Below are positions 7,641 to 16,531 of a stretch of 64,000 bases of DNA, one piece after another; the first letter of the stretch is position 1, and the number at the start of each line of letters is the position of its first letter. Source of the stretch: Lachnospiraceae bacterium (GTDB lineage: Bacteria; Bacillota; Clostridia; Lachnospirales; Lachnospiraceae); contig JAAWCE010000001.1 in assembly GCA_022793065.1 (NCBI GenBank), positions 93,470 to 157,469 of the forward strand. The letters run 5' to 3'. The notes under the pieces are model-generated. The model had not been told where the DNA came from and did not search any database. It saw only the letters and a list, made by a program, of their open reading frames with translations. Both the position numbers and the translations under genes were made by a program.

Positions 7641-9344
7641 ATGAGAAGAGAAACAATAGGAGAACTGAAAAGAAAACTTTTGCTGGGAGTGTTTACGCTG
7701 GTGTTGATAGCAACGTTCGGGTTGGTATGGGTATTTGTAAGTCATGCTGATAGCCAGGCTAAAGTAACAGCCCGCAGCGCGAATATCCGTAAGGAAGCAA
7801 ATGCCAGCAGCGATAAGGTGGGCGGTGTCAAACAAGATGAAGTGGTTACCGTTATCAGTACGGTGAAAGGGGCCGATGGCAAGGACTGGTATCAGGTCAG
7901 CTATAATAATATGACTGGTTATATCAGAGCGGACCTTGTGAAGATTACCGACGGAACGACGCCTCCGACAGGTGGGGGAGGGGAGAATAATAATCCGCCG
8001 GCGGATATTAGACCCATGGACCCGGTCAGCGCTACCGTATCGAGGGATTCGGGCAGAGTTCGGGACAACGCCTCGGTTTCTGCAGGGATTGTATCGGAGG
8101 TTCCGAATGGGTTGGTTTTAACGGTTACGGGAGAAGTAACCGATGGGGACGGAAGCGTCTGGTATCAGGTGAATTACAGTTCCGGTGAAGAGCAGGTAAA
8201 CGGTTTTATTCGTTCCGACTACGTGACCTTATCGGATGCGTCCAATCCTCCTGAGGCTGACACGCCTCCGGAAGATACCACACAGGACCCGGCGGCTCAG
8301 GATAAGCCCTATGACACCATATTGTGGGAAGGAGAATGGCATCTCTATGAGACCGCTACCAATAATGCGTATAAGATTTCAGATCTCTTTGCTTCTGCGG
8401 AAACGGCCAATGCCAATGCAGCATTGTATGAAGAAGTAGCGAAATCGGAAAAAAATCAGAAGATTATCATTATTGTGCTGGTATTCTTACTGGTTGCCGC
8501 AGTTGCCGGGATTGCTTTCCTGGTGTTTAAAATCAGGGATATGATGGATGCGGCGTATTTTAGCGAAGTTGAGAATGACGCGCTCAGAAAGAGGAAAGCA
8601 GCAAGCCAGGGCGGAGGTCAACGGGTAATGCACACGGTTGGTTCCGAAGGCCAGCAGGGAAGGTCCGGCGGCGGAAGGTCATCCGGCGGCGTTCAGGGGC
8701 AGAGAGTACAAGGTTCCGGTCAGGGAATGTCTCAGGGCCAGAGGATGCAGGGCTCCGGCCAGAGGCAGTCCGGTACTCAGGGTCAAAGGATGCAGGGTTC
8801 GGGTCAGAGGCAGCCGGGAATGTCCCAGGGTCAGAGGATGCAGGGCTCCGGTCAGGGAATGTCCCAGGGCCAGAGGATGCAGGGTCCGGGCCAGGGAATG
8901 AATGTAGGTCCTTCTCAGGGTCAGAGGATGCAGGGTTCCGGTCAGGGAATGGGTGGAGGATATCCGCAGAGATCCCAGGGCTCAAACCAGGGAATGGGCG
9001 CAGGTATGTCTCAGGGCCAGAGAATACAGGGCCAAAGGATGTCGGGAATGGATGAAAGAATGCAGGAACCGGATGAAAGGGCTATGCAGGATCAAAGAAT
9101 TCGTGGGCAGAGAATGTCTGACCTGTCCCAGGATGAGAGAGTTATGCAGGGACAGCGGACAGGTATGCCTCAGGGCCAGAGAGGCCAGAGACCTTCGGCG
9201 CCTCAGGGTGCAAGACCCGTGCAGTCGGCACAGGACAGGGGCCAGCGCAGAAATGAAGAGCAGGGATGGCAGTCCAGGAATTTCATGGCGGAAGAAGAGG
9301 AAGAGTTTGATTTGGAATTTTTAAATTATGATGAAGAGCAATAA
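7641..9344 (+). CDS. Membrane-anchored double SH3b protein with repetitive cytoplasmic tail
   Basis: 567 residues. An N-terminal signal anchor (about residues 13-33) is followed by two bacterial SH3 domains (about 38-102 and 130-195; each has the NIRKEAN or RVRDNAS type motif and a WYQV strand), a proline/acidic linker, and a second transmembrane helix at about 272-297. If the N-terminus is inside, the SH3b domains lie outside and the C-terminal 270 residues inside. That tail is made of repeats of GQRMQGSGQ type, rich in Gly, Gln, Met and Arg, and ends in a strongly acidic EEEEEFDLEF segment. SH3b domains usually bind peptidoglycan. The function is unknown; a wall-sensing scaffold is an inference. 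Confidence 0.75.
   Translation: MRRETIGELKRKLLLGVFTLVLIATFGLVWVFVSHADSQAKVTARSANIRKEANASSDKVGGVKQDEVVTVISTVKGADGKDWYQVSYNNMTGYIRADLVKITDGTTPPTGGGGENNNPPADIRPMDPVSATVSRDSGRVRDNASVSAGIVSEVPNGLVLTVTGEVTDGDGSVWYQVNYSSGEEQVNGFIRSDYVTLSDASNPPEADTPPEDTTQDPAAQDKPYDTILWEGEWHLYETATNNAYKISDLFASAETANANAALYEEVAKSEKNQKIIIIVLVFLLVAAVAGIAFLVFKIRDMMDAAYFSEVENDALRKRKAASQGGGQRVMHTVGSEGQQGRSGGGRSSGGVQGQRVQGSGQGMSQGQRMQGSGQRQSGTQGQRMQGSGQRQPGMSQGQRMQGSGQGMSQGQRMQGPGQGMNVGPSQGQRMQGSGQGMGGGYPQRSQGSNQGMGAGMSQGQRIQGQRMSGMDERMQEPDERAMQDQRIRGQRMSDLSQDERVMQGQRTGMPQGQRGQRPSAPQGARPVQSAQDRGQRRNEEQGWQSRNFMAEEEEEFDLEFLNYDEEQ
8696..9048 (+). repeat. In-frame degenerate repeats coding for GQRMQGSGQ units
   Basis: About eight degenerate copies of a unit containing CAGAGGATGCAGGGYTCCGG, in register with the reading frame and separated by variable GMS or RQSG spacers. 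Being coding and in frame, they are protein repeats, not a CRISPR array. Copy number is likely to vary between strains. Confidence 0.8.
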
Positions 9345-9368
9345 AATAGTATAGTGTGTACGGTTAAG

Positions 9369-9410
9369 ACAGGGATTATTCCTTTTACTGCAAGGAATAT
9401 TCCCTGTTTT
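9369..9410 (+). terminator. Rho-independent terminator after the SH3b gene
   Basis: ACAGGGATTATTCCTT pairs with AAGGAATATTCCCTGT (15 of 16 positions) around a 7-base loop, followed by TTTT. It closes the SH3b transcript and insulates the GntR-clpC unit. Confidence 0.85.
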
Positions 9411-9460
9411 GGGCATTACAAAGGATTTCTAAAAAACATCTAAACTTTTATGAACTTTAG

Positions 9461-9489
9461 TTGACAGTATTGTGTGGTTGGTCTATGAT
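9461..9489 (+). promoter_or_regulatory. Strong housekeeping promoter for the gntR-clpC unit
   Basis: TTGACA, 17 bases, TATGAT: a perfect -35, ideal spacing and a five-of-six -10. It lies 29 bases before the start of the GntR-type gene. No CtsR-type direct repeat is evident around it. Confidence 0.85.
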
Positions 9490-9517
9490 TTAAACGGAAT
9501 GGGAAAGGAGACAATAT

Positions 9518-9886
9518 ATGTTGATTGAGATAGATTTTAACAGCGAGGAAGCGTTATATCTCCAACTTTGCAACCAGATTATTTTGGGAATTGCTACTTC
9601 CCGGTTCCGTGAAGGGGATTCGCTTCCCAGTGTACGTCAACTGGCAGATTCCATTGGAATCAATATGCATACGGTGAATAAAGCTTATACCGTATTAAAA
9701 CAGGAAGGATATGTTAAGGTTGACAGGAGAAAGGGAGCGATTGTATCCGTTGATATTGACAGAATGAGAACGTTGTCAGAATTGAAAAAGGAACTCCAAG
9801 TGATTTTGGCAAAGAGTTGCTGTAAAAATATTTCTAAAGAGGAAATACATGGATTAATTGAAGAGATTTATGAGGACTATATTTAA
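9518..9886 (+). CDS. GntR-family regulator (YtrA/YhcF type)
   Basis: 122 residues: an N-terminal winged helix with the GntR signature (LQLCNQIILGIATSRFREGD, then LPSVRQLADSIGINMHTVNKAY and YVKVDRRKGAIV), and a short C-terminal helical region in place of a large ligand-binding domain. That short form is typical of the YtrA subfamily, whose members often regulate adjacent transport or stress genes. It is followed 35 bases later by clpC, so it may autoregulate and control clpC; that is inference from position. A consensus promoter and AAAGGAGA ribosome site precede it. Confidence 0.85.
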   Translation: MLIEIDFNSEEALYLQLCNQIILGIATSRFREGDSLPSVRQLADSIGINMHTVNKAYTVLKQEGYVKVDRRKGAIVSVDIDRMRTLSELKKELQVILAKSCCKNISKEEIHGLIEEIYEDYI

Positions 9887-9921
9887 GAAGAGGCAGAACG
9901 GAAGGAAAAGAGGAAAAGAAT

Positions 9922-12369
9922 ATGCAGTCACAGTTTACGGATAAGGCGCAAGAGGCATTGAACCATGCCTCTAAATGCGCCAGCCGCCTGAAACAGGGTT
10001 ATGTAGGTACGGAACATATCCTGGCAGGTCTTTTGAGAGAACCGACGGGGGTGGCACATAAAGTTTTGACGGATAATGGTGTGGATTTGACTCAGGTTTT
10101 GGAGATGATTCAGGAGCTGATTGCTTTTGACAGCGGCGTGGGGTTAAAGGAAAGGGAGGGATATTCTCCCAGGGCCGTTAAGATTCTGGAGGAAGCACAT
10201 AGGCAGGCCGCACGGTTCGGGCAAAAGGAAACGGGTACGGAGCATATTTTAATGGCATTGATTAAGGAAGGGGAAAACGTGGCAGTTCGTCTTTTAAATA
10301 CCCTGGGCGTCAATGTGCAAAAACTGTATGTGGATACTTTGGTTTCCATTGGTCAAGATGGGAATTTATATAAGGAAGATTTGGGAAAGAAAGCGTCCGG
10401 AAAAGGAAAAAACAGTGCGCTGAACCAGTACAGCAGAGATTTGACCGCGCTGGCAAAAGAGGGAAGACTTGACCCTGTGATCGGCAGAGAGGATGAGATT
10501 CGCAGACTGATTCAGATTTTAAGTCGTCGGACGAAAAATAATCCTTGTCTGATAGGAGAGCCGGGCGTGGGAAAAACTGCGGTGGTGGAAGGTCTGGCGC
10601 AGCGGATTGTGGAGGGGAAAGTGCCCTTTACGGTCAAGGATAAGAGAGTATTGACACTGGATTTGTCCGGCATGGTGGCGGGCAGTAAGTATCGTGGCGA
10701 ATTTGAAGAGAGAATTAAACGTGTCATAAAAGAAGTCATTGACGCCGGAAATGTGATTTTATTTTTAGATGAATTGCATACTTTGATTGGCGCCGGAGGT
10801 GCGGAAGGTGCTATTGACGCATCCAATATTTTAAAACCTTCTCTGGCAAGGGGGGAGTTACAGTTGATTGGCGCTACCACCATAGCCGAATATCGCAAGT
10901 ATATTGAAAAGGACGCGGCATTGGAGCGCCGTTTTCAGCCGGTAAACGTAGAAGAACCCACGGAGGAAGAGGCAATTCGTATTTTGGACGGCATTAAGAA
11001 AAGATACGAAGAGCATCATCAGGTTGTCATTACGCCGGAGGCGGTGGCATCTGCGGTGCGGCTTTCCAGCCGTTATATTAATGACAGAAATTTACCTGAT
11101 AAGGCCATTGACTTAATAGACGAGGCGGCGGCCAGCGCCAGACTTAGGGCTGTAGATATGCCGGATAAGCAAAAAGAACTGTTAGAGCAGATTAAGAAAA
11201 TGGATTTGCAGATCGAGCGTTCAATACGTATGGAAGCATTTTCTCAGGCAGTGGAAATTAAGCATAATCAGGATGAGCTGACGAAGAAATATCAACGGAT
11301 GAAAAAACGTGCGGAGAATCAGGAGGCAAGCAGAAAGTTTTCCATTGGAGAAAATGAAATTGAAGAAGTGGTTGCCATGTGGACCAAAATTCCGGTGCAG
11401 AAGCTGGCCCAGAAAGAAAGCGAAAGGCTTTTGAAACTGGAGGGAATTTTGCATAAGAGAGTCATTGGACAGGAAGAAGCAGTTACGGCGGTGTCAAAGG
11501 CCATGCGCAGGGGGCGTGTGGGACTGAAAGATCCTAAGCGGCCCATTGGTTCGTTTCTGTTTTTGGGGCCTACCGGCGTGGGAAAGACGGAATTGTCAAA
11601 AGCGCTGGCAGAGGCAATGTTTGGTTCGGAAGACGCCATTATACGTGTGGATATGTCAGAATATATGGAAGGACATTCCGTCTCAAAGATGATCGGTTCC
11701 CCGCCTGGATATGTGGGATTTGAAGAGGGAGGGCAGCTTAGTGAGAAGGTCCGCAGGAATCCATACTCTGTGGTATTGTTTGACGAGATAGAAAAGGCCC
11801 ATCCCGATGTGTTTAACGTATTGCTTCAAGTGCTGGACGACGGGCATATAACCGATTCCAAAGGGCGGAAAGTCAGCTTTAAGAATACAATTCTGATTAT
11901 GACTTCCAATGCGGGTGCGCAAAGGATTGTTGATCCGAAGAATTTGGGTTTTGCCACCGGCGGAGATGTGAAGAGGGATTATGAGAAGATGAAGTCCGGG
12001 GTTATGGAAGAGGTAAAGCGCAGTTTTAAACCGGAATTTATTAATCGTATTGATGATATTATAGTGTTCCATCAGTTGGATCAGGAGAATATGAAGGCCA
12101 TTGTAAACTTGCTTTCATCAGGACTTTATAAGCGCTGTGAAGAACAGATGGATATTAAGCTGAATTTGACGGGGGCTTTGAAGGAGCATTTGGTAGAGAA
12201 ATATGCCGACGCAAAAATGGGAGCCAGACCATTAAAGCGTGCGATTCAGTCCGTCGTGGAAGATGCACTTGCAGAAGAAATTTTATCGAAAAAAGTGCAG
12301 CCAGGAGATGGAGTAACGGCAGGTTTTAAGAATGGAAAGGTCTATTTTACCGTAAAAGGGGAAGAGTAG
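9922..12369 (+). CDS. clpC: ATP-dependent Clp protease ATPase subunit ClpC
   Basis: 815-residue class I Clp/Hsp100 unfoldase that feeds substrates to ClpP. Domains: two Clp-N repeats (residues 1-145), AAA-1 with Walker [10 protein letters not shown] at about 212, a short middle helical domain (about 400-470), and AAA-2 with Walker [10 protein letters not shown] at about 549 and Walker [13 protein letters not shown]. The moderate middle domain and length fit ClpC better than ClpB. Unlike Bacillus, where ctsR-mcsA-mcsB precede clpC, the gene here follows a GntR-type regulator with no mcsA or mcsB in view. Confidence 0.95.
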   Translation: MQSQFTDKAQEALNHASKCASRLKQGYVGTEHILAGLLREPTGVAHKVLTDNGVDLTQVLEMIQELIAFDSGVGLKEREGYSPRAVKILEEAHRQAARFGQKETGTEHILMALIKEGENVAVRLLNTLGVNVQKLYVDTLVSIGQDGNLYKEDLGKKASGKGKNSALNQYSRDLTALAKEGRLDPVIGREDEIRRLIQILSRRTKNNPCLIGEPGVGKTAVVEGLAQRIVEGKVPFTVKDKRVLTLDLSGMVAGSKYRGEFEERIKRVIKEVIDAGNVILFLDELHTLIGAGGAEGAIDASNILKPSLARGELQLIGATTIAEYRKYIEKDAALERRFQPVNVEEPTEEEAIRILDGIKKRYEEHHQVVITPEAVASAVRLSSRYINDRNLPDKAIDLIDEAAASARLRAVDMPDKQKELLEQIKKMDLQIERSIRMEAFSQAVEIKHNQDELTKKYQRMKKRAENQEASRKFSIGENEIEEVVAMWTKIPVQKLAQKESERLLKLEGILHKRVIGQEEAVTAVSKAMRRGRVGLKDPKRPIGSFLFLGPTGVGKTELSKALAEAMFGSEDAIIRVDMSEYMEGHSVSKMIGSPPGYVGFEEGGQLSEKVRRNPYSVVLFDEIEKAHPDVFNVLLQVLDDGHITDSKGRKVSFKNTILIMTSNAGAQRIVDPKNLGFATGGDVKRDYEKMKSGVMEEVKRSFKPEFINRIDDIIVFHQLDQENMKAIVNLLSSGLYKRCEEQMDIKLNLTGALKEHLVEKYADAKMGARPLKRAIQSVVEDALAEEILSKKVQPGDGVTAGFKNGKVYFTVKGEE

Positions 12370-12520
12370 GCTGAAATTTTCGTAAAGTTGAAAAAAATGT
12401 GGAAAATAGTTGCATTTTATATTATACTATAAGTGAAATGAAAAAGAAGTTTTCTGTCAATCTGACAGTGCTTAAGGGAAAAGGAAAGACAGAAGCGGAA
12501 CCGGAATGGAGGATAAGAAA

Positions 12521-12934
12521 ATGGCAGTGGTGGAGGAATTGCTCCGCAGTGAAACAAATGGTGCGGTAAGTTTTGGAAATCACAAATTAACGAAAAAGGC
12601 AAAGGTGGAAGATTTCCATCATGCGGGGGATTTGCTTAAGGTAAAGACGTATCTTGAGATTACAAAATTAGAAAAGAATGGCATGTTTCTTTATGAATCT
12701 GTGCCAGGCACCAGCGTTCTGAATTTTGTGGAAACGGAACAGGGCGTGGAATTTATTGTGGAAGGTGATGAGGACGCACAGATTACCATAGGGCTTATGG
12801 AAGATAAAGAATATGAGGTATTTGTAAACGGACGAAGTACCGGAACCATGAAGACAGGTCTGGGAGGAAAGTTGTCCTTAAGCGTGGAGTTGGGCGCTGC
12901 CGATGAAGTACCGGTGAAAATAGTGCAGGTATAG
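12521..12934 (+). CDS. Conserved small soluble protein, unknown
   Basis: 137 residues, acidic, no signal peptide or membrane helix. The sequence alternates short beta strands (LLKVKTYLEITKLEKNGMFL, GVEFIVEGDEDAQITIGL, YEVFVNGRSTGTMKTGLGG), which suggests a compact beta-sandwich. GGAGG at 12508-12512 selects the ATG at 12521 over the ATG at 12506, which overlaps the ribosome site. It stands alone between clpC and radA with about 140 bases of untranslated sequence on each side, so it is probably a separate transcript. I do not recognise a functional family. Confidence 0.6.
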   Translation: MAVVEELLRSETNGAVSFGNHKLTKKAKVEDFHHAGDLLKVKTYLEITKLEKNGMFLYESVPGTSVLNFVETEQGVEFIVEGDEDAQITIGLMEDKEYEVFVNGRSTGTMKTGLGGKLSLSVELGAADEVPVKIVQV

Positions 12935-13093
12935 TCATTGGCGGATTTACAGTTTCAGAAGAAGGCAGTGGGATATGGAATTGTGTGATAATTTGGATAG
13001 GTTGATTGTGTATTGTGAATTTTAATTTAAATGAGAGAGTGCGCGGGAGGTGGCATGTACTTCCCGCGCAATTTCTGCATAGGGGGTATAAAA

Positions 13094-14497
13094 ATGGCAA
13101 AAGGTAAGACATCTACAGTTTTTTTCTGTCAGAGCTGTGGATATGAGTCAACGAAATGGATGGGACAATGTCCGGGGTGCAAGGAATGGAACACCTTTGT
13201 GGAAGAGACAGTCAGCAAATCTCCATATAAAAATGCCGGAAATGTCAGTGGTGCAGGCAATGCCGTAGGAAGGCAGACAAGGGCGGTTCCGGCGGTACTT
13301 TCGGAAGTTACGGTTCATGAAGAGAACAAAATGACCACGGGCATAAGCGAATTGGACCGTGTATTAGGGGGAGGTATTGTTCAAGGCTCTCTGACGCTGG
13401 TGGGCGGTGATCCGGGAATTGGTAAGTCCACATTACTTTTACAGGTATGTCGAAATATGTCAAATGCCGGGCATAAAGTACTATATATATCGGGGGAAGA
13501 GTCTCTGACACAGATTAAAATGCGGGCGGACAGAATTGGTACTTTTTCATCCAATATGCTTTTGCTGTGTGAAACCAGTCTGGACGAGATATCGGAAGTA
13601 ATTAGAAGCGGCAAACCTGAAGTCGTGGTCATAGATTCCATTCAGACCATGTATAATGAAACGGTTTCTGCAGCGCCGGGCAGCGTATCCCAGGTGAGGG
13701 AATCTACGGGGATTCTTCTGCAGTTGGCTAAGGGGCTTGGCGTTTCCATTCTGATTGTGGGACATGTGACAAAGGAAGGTACGGTGGCGGGCCCACGGGT
13801 ACTGGAACATATGGTGGATACGGTACTTTATTTTGAGGGGGATAAACATGCTTCTTACCGTATTTTGCGGGGGGTGAAGAATCGTTTTGGTTCAACAAAT
13901 GAAATTGGTGTGTTTGAAATGCAGGAGCAGGGACTAAAAGAAGTAAAAAATGCCTCGGAGTATATGCTGAACGGCAGGCCGGAAAATGCAAGCGGTTCCG
14001 TGGTGGCGTGTACCATGGAAGGGACAAGACCTCTCCTGGTGGAAATCCAGGCATTGGTATGTCATAGCAATTTTGGGATTCCCCGCAGGCAGACCATAGG
14101 AACGGATTTTAACAGGGTAAATCTGCTTATGGCAGTGTTGGAAAAGCGTTCCGGCGTACAGTTGGCTTCCTGTGACGCCTATGTGAATATTACGGGAGGA
14201 TTGAAAGTATTGGAACCCGCGATTGATTTGGGTATAGTGATTGCGATTCTTTCAAGTTTTAAGAATTGTGCGTTAAGTCCTAAACTGATAGCTTTTGGAG
14301 AAGTTGGACTAAGCGGTGAGGTCAGGGCGGTAAGCATGGCTAGGCAGCGTGTGGCGGAGGCGGAAAAACTGGGATTTGACACTTGTATCCTGCCCTATGT
14401 CTGTGCAGAAGACTGCAGGAAGAACAGCCAGGGGGGGAATATTAGAATTATTGGGGTCAGATCCGTTCATGATGTCATGGGGGGACTGTTTTCGTAA
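13094..14497 (+). CDS. radA: DNA repair protein RadA
   Basis: RecA-like DnaB-type helicase acting in recombination-intermediate branch migration. Features in order: zinc finger C12-x2-C15 and C26-x2-C29, RecA core with Walker A GGDPGIGKST at about residue 103, the RadA-specific KNRFG motif at about 260, and a C-terminal Lon-protease-like domain. AGGGGG seven bases before the ATG at 13094 and the FFCQSCG start typical of RadA support this start over an in-frame ATG 63 bases upstream. It converges with the flavodoxin-like gene, whose end is 26 bases away. Confidence 0.96.
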   Translation: MAKGKTSTVFFCQSCGYESTKWMGQCPGCKEWNTFVEETVSKSPYKNAGNVSGAGNAVGRQTRAVPAVLSEVTVHEENKMTTGISELDRVLGGGIVQGSLTLVGGDPGIGKSTLLLQVCRNMSNAGHKVLYISGEESLTQIKMRADRIGTFSSNMLLLCETSLDEISEVIRSGKPEVVVIDSIQTMYNETVSAAPGSVSQVRESTGILLQLAKGLGVSILIVGHVTKEGTVAGPRVLEHMVDTVLYFEGDKHASYRILRGVKNRFGSTNEIGVFEMQEQGLKEVKNASEYMLNGRPENASGSVVACTMEGTRPLLVEIQALVCHSNFGIPRRQTIGTDFNRVNLLMAVLEKRSGVQLASCDAYVNITGGLKVLEPAIDLGIVIAILSSFKNCALSPKLIAFGEVGLSGEVRAVSMARQRVAEAEKLGFDTCILPYVCAEDCRKNSQGGNIRIIGVRSVHDVMGGLFS

Positions 14498-14522
14498 AAT
14501 ATGTAAAGAAAATCACGGAATT

Positions 14523-15077
14523 TTATTCGCAATTAGCTGTAATATAGGAGATCAGAGGCTCGATACAATGTTTGGAGGAAATGTCATAAGAGTCTCTGAT
14601 TACTTCTTCAAAAAGTGCTTCATAGGGAGTTTTCTCTGTTTTCTTTTTCAACTTTAATTTTGCAGTTTTCATTTCTAATTTGTCCAGCAGGCGCATTTTT
14701 TCATAGCACAGGCCGCTTTGAAGGTAAAAATGAGGTATGCGTTCCAGTTCTTCCGAGTTCAGATTCCGTTTCCATAATTGGTCAATTACTTCCGTCGCAG
14801 TGTTAGGCGTTGCGCCTGTTACAAAGAGAATTATTTTGCTGTTTTTGCAATTTTTTAATAATTTCTTTAATTGTTTTAACCCCACAATTTTGCCTCCATG
14901 GACACGAGTACCGAATATTATGGTATCAAAATAAGAAAGAAAAGATAGGGGGAGAGTAATTCCAATGTGAAATGCGGCACAATGGAGTTTTAAGCCAATC
15001 ATATAGGCATATTTTTCCGTAAATTGTGTACTGCTTTTGTATATAATTACTTTTTCGTTATTTGGAGTCTGATTCAT
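14523..15077 (-). CDS. Flavodoxin-like domain protein
   Basis: 184 residues. The N-terminus VIIYKSSTQFTEKYAYMI has the phosphate-loop pattern of flavodoxins (strand, then S/T-rich loop, then helix), and the middle (FDTIIFGTRVHGGKIVGL, then SKIILFVTGATPN) matches the HemG/flavodoxin_5-type fold. A likely FMN-binding redox protein; the partner is unknown. The ATG at 15077 is chosen because GAGG lies six bases upstream; the GTG 12 bases earlier is part of that site. AT-rich compared with neighbours, and on the opposite strand to both flanking units. Confidence 0.65.
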   Translation of the reverse strand: MNQTPNNEKVIIYKSSTQFTEKYAYMIGLKLHCAAFHIGITLPLSFLSYFDTIIFGTRVHGGKIVGLKQLKKLLKNCKNSKIILFVTGATPNTATEVIDQLWKRNLNSEELERIPHFYLQSGLCYEKMRLLDKLEMKTAKLKLKKKTEKTPYEALFEEVIRDSYDISSKHCIEPLISYITANCE

Positions 15078-15407
15078 AAATATCCTCACATTATCATCTG
15101 AATTCTAAAAAAATTCTACAAATTACTTATTATACATATTTGTTTCTCATATATGATATTTATTACTATATATACATAATAACAGATGTTTAAAGTGAAA
15201 TCAAGAAATGCTGGACTTTTTGTTAAAAAGAAAGTAATGGTTTCATTATAGGATATAGAGTGAGTAAGGAAAGCAGCAGCGGAAAAAGCAGGAAGAAAAT
15301 GGGTAAGTACTGACAGAAGAAAGAATATATGTTAAAATAGAAAAAGATGTGATTGTAAAAGCCAGACAAATGAAAGACAGAAGTAATTAGGAGATGAGGG
15401 TGGAAGC
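15078..15407. other. AT-rich intergenic region between divergent units
   Basis: Separates the flavodoxin-like gene from the signalling operon. Apart from the promoter at 15310-15338 I see no gene or clear structured RNA. Long AT tracts around 15110-15180 could hold the minus-strand promoter of the flavodoxin-like gene, but no convincing -35/-10 pair stands out. Confidence 0.6.
15310..15338 (+). promoter_or_regulatory. Promoter of the signalling operon
   Basis: CTGACA, 17 bases, TAAAAT, located about 70 bases before the response-regulator start. GGAGATGAGGGTGG precedes the ATG at 15408 as ribosome site. Confidence 0.6.
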
Positions 15408-16481
15408 ATGGAACAGGAAGCAGCGGGAAAAGACACAATAAAGATTCTGGTGGTGGATGATGTGGATGCCAACAGATTTGTTTTGCGGGATATTATTTTG
15501 GAAATGGGACATCAGCCTATTTTGACAGAAAATAGTATGCAGGCTTTGAAAATTTTGGCCAGGCTTCGGCCTCATTTGATTATTTTGGATGTAGCCATGC
15601 CGGGAATGGACGGATATGAATTATGTAAGCTCATAAAAGAAAATTCACAGACAAAGGATATTCCCATTATTTTTATTTCTGCATTTCAAGACCCTTCCGA
15701 TATTGTGATGGGTTTTAAAGTGGGAGGTGAAGATTATATTACCAAACCTTTTATTCCGGAAGTGGTAAAGGCCAGGCTCCAGCTTCATCTGAAGCTTCAC
15801 GATGCCAGCGATAAGCTGCAGGAAGTCAATCGTCTGCTCCAGAGATCCTTAAATGAACAGCTTCGGCAGTTGGAAATGGAGAAAAAGAATGTATTGTATG
15901 CTTTAATTCGAGTGGCAAGAGAAAATGCGTGTTATGATGAAAATCACATGGAGCGGCTTTCTCGTAATTGCAGGACTTTGGCAGAGGCCATGCAGCTTTC
16001 ACCGGATTATTGTCATGTGATTTCCGACACCTTTGTTGAGACTATTGAAATGGCGGCGCCTCTGTGTGATTTGGGCAATGTCTCAATCCCTGTGGAGATT
16101 TTGCGGAAGAAGGAAATTTTGCTGCCGGAAGAGGTAGAAGTGATGCGGACGCATACCACTGTGGGGGCAAAAATATTGCAGGATGTGAAAGATACAGGGG
16201 ATTATAACGACTTTTTACAGATGTCCATCGACATTGCACATTATCATCATGAGAACTGGGACGGAAGCGGATATCCCTGCGGCAAAAAGGGAGATGAAAT
16301 ACCATTATCAGCTCAGATTGTTGCCGTTGTCAGCGCTTACTGCGCCATTACGGAGAAACGAGTGTATCGAAATTCTTATGAAATTGAGAAGGCGCTGGAG
16401 ATAATGGAGGAGGACGCAGGAAAAAAATATAATGAAGTTATTTTTCGGATTCTGCGGAGAATCTATCGTCAAATGTGCTAA
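15408..16481 (+). CDS. Response regulator with degenerate HD-GYP output domain
   Basis: 357 residues. A receiver domain (1-125) has intact acidic residues and phospho-acceptor Asp61 (ILDVAMPGMDG) and a KPF switch lysine. After a coiled linker (about 130-175) comes an HD-GYP domain. The GYP half is recognisable (H280-H281-E then WDGSGYP), but the HD motif reads APLCDLGN, so the metal-binding His is Cys220 and the usual Lys is Asn, and the later D-A-L motif reads Y-C-A-I. Active HD-GYP enzymes hydrolyse cyclic di-GMP; this one may be catalytically impaired and work by binding. First gene of a three-gene unit with two hybrid kinases. Confidence 0.85.
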   Translation: MEQEAAGKDTIKILVVDDVDANRFVLRDIILEMGHQPILTENSMQALKILARLRPHLIILDVAMPGMDGYELCKLIKENSQTKDIPIIFISAFQDPSDIVMGFKVGGEDYITKPFIPEVVKARLQLHLKLHDASDKLQEVNRLLQRSLNEQLRQLEMEKKNVLYALIRVARENACYDENHMERLSRNCRTLAEAMQLSPDYCHVISDTFVETIEMAAPLCDLGNVSIPVEILRKKEILLPEEVEVMRTHTTVGAKILQDVKDTGDYNDFLQMSIDIAHYHHENWDGSGYPCGKKGDEIPLSAQIVAVVSAYCAITEKRVYRNSYEIEKALEIMEEDAGKKYNEVIFRILRRIYRQMC

Positions 16482-16531
16482 CAGGAATAAGAGACATGTA
16501 AGAATGAATACCTTTGTGGGGAGGAAACGTT

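Noticed and set aside
8696..9048. Repeats that could be taken for a CRISPR array
   Set aside because: Units vary, lie in one reading frame of a membrane protein, and have no unique spacers of constant length.
12388..12429. Promoter before the small gene at 12521
   Set aside because: TTGAAA and TATACT are both present but 30 bases apart; no pair with correct spacing was found.
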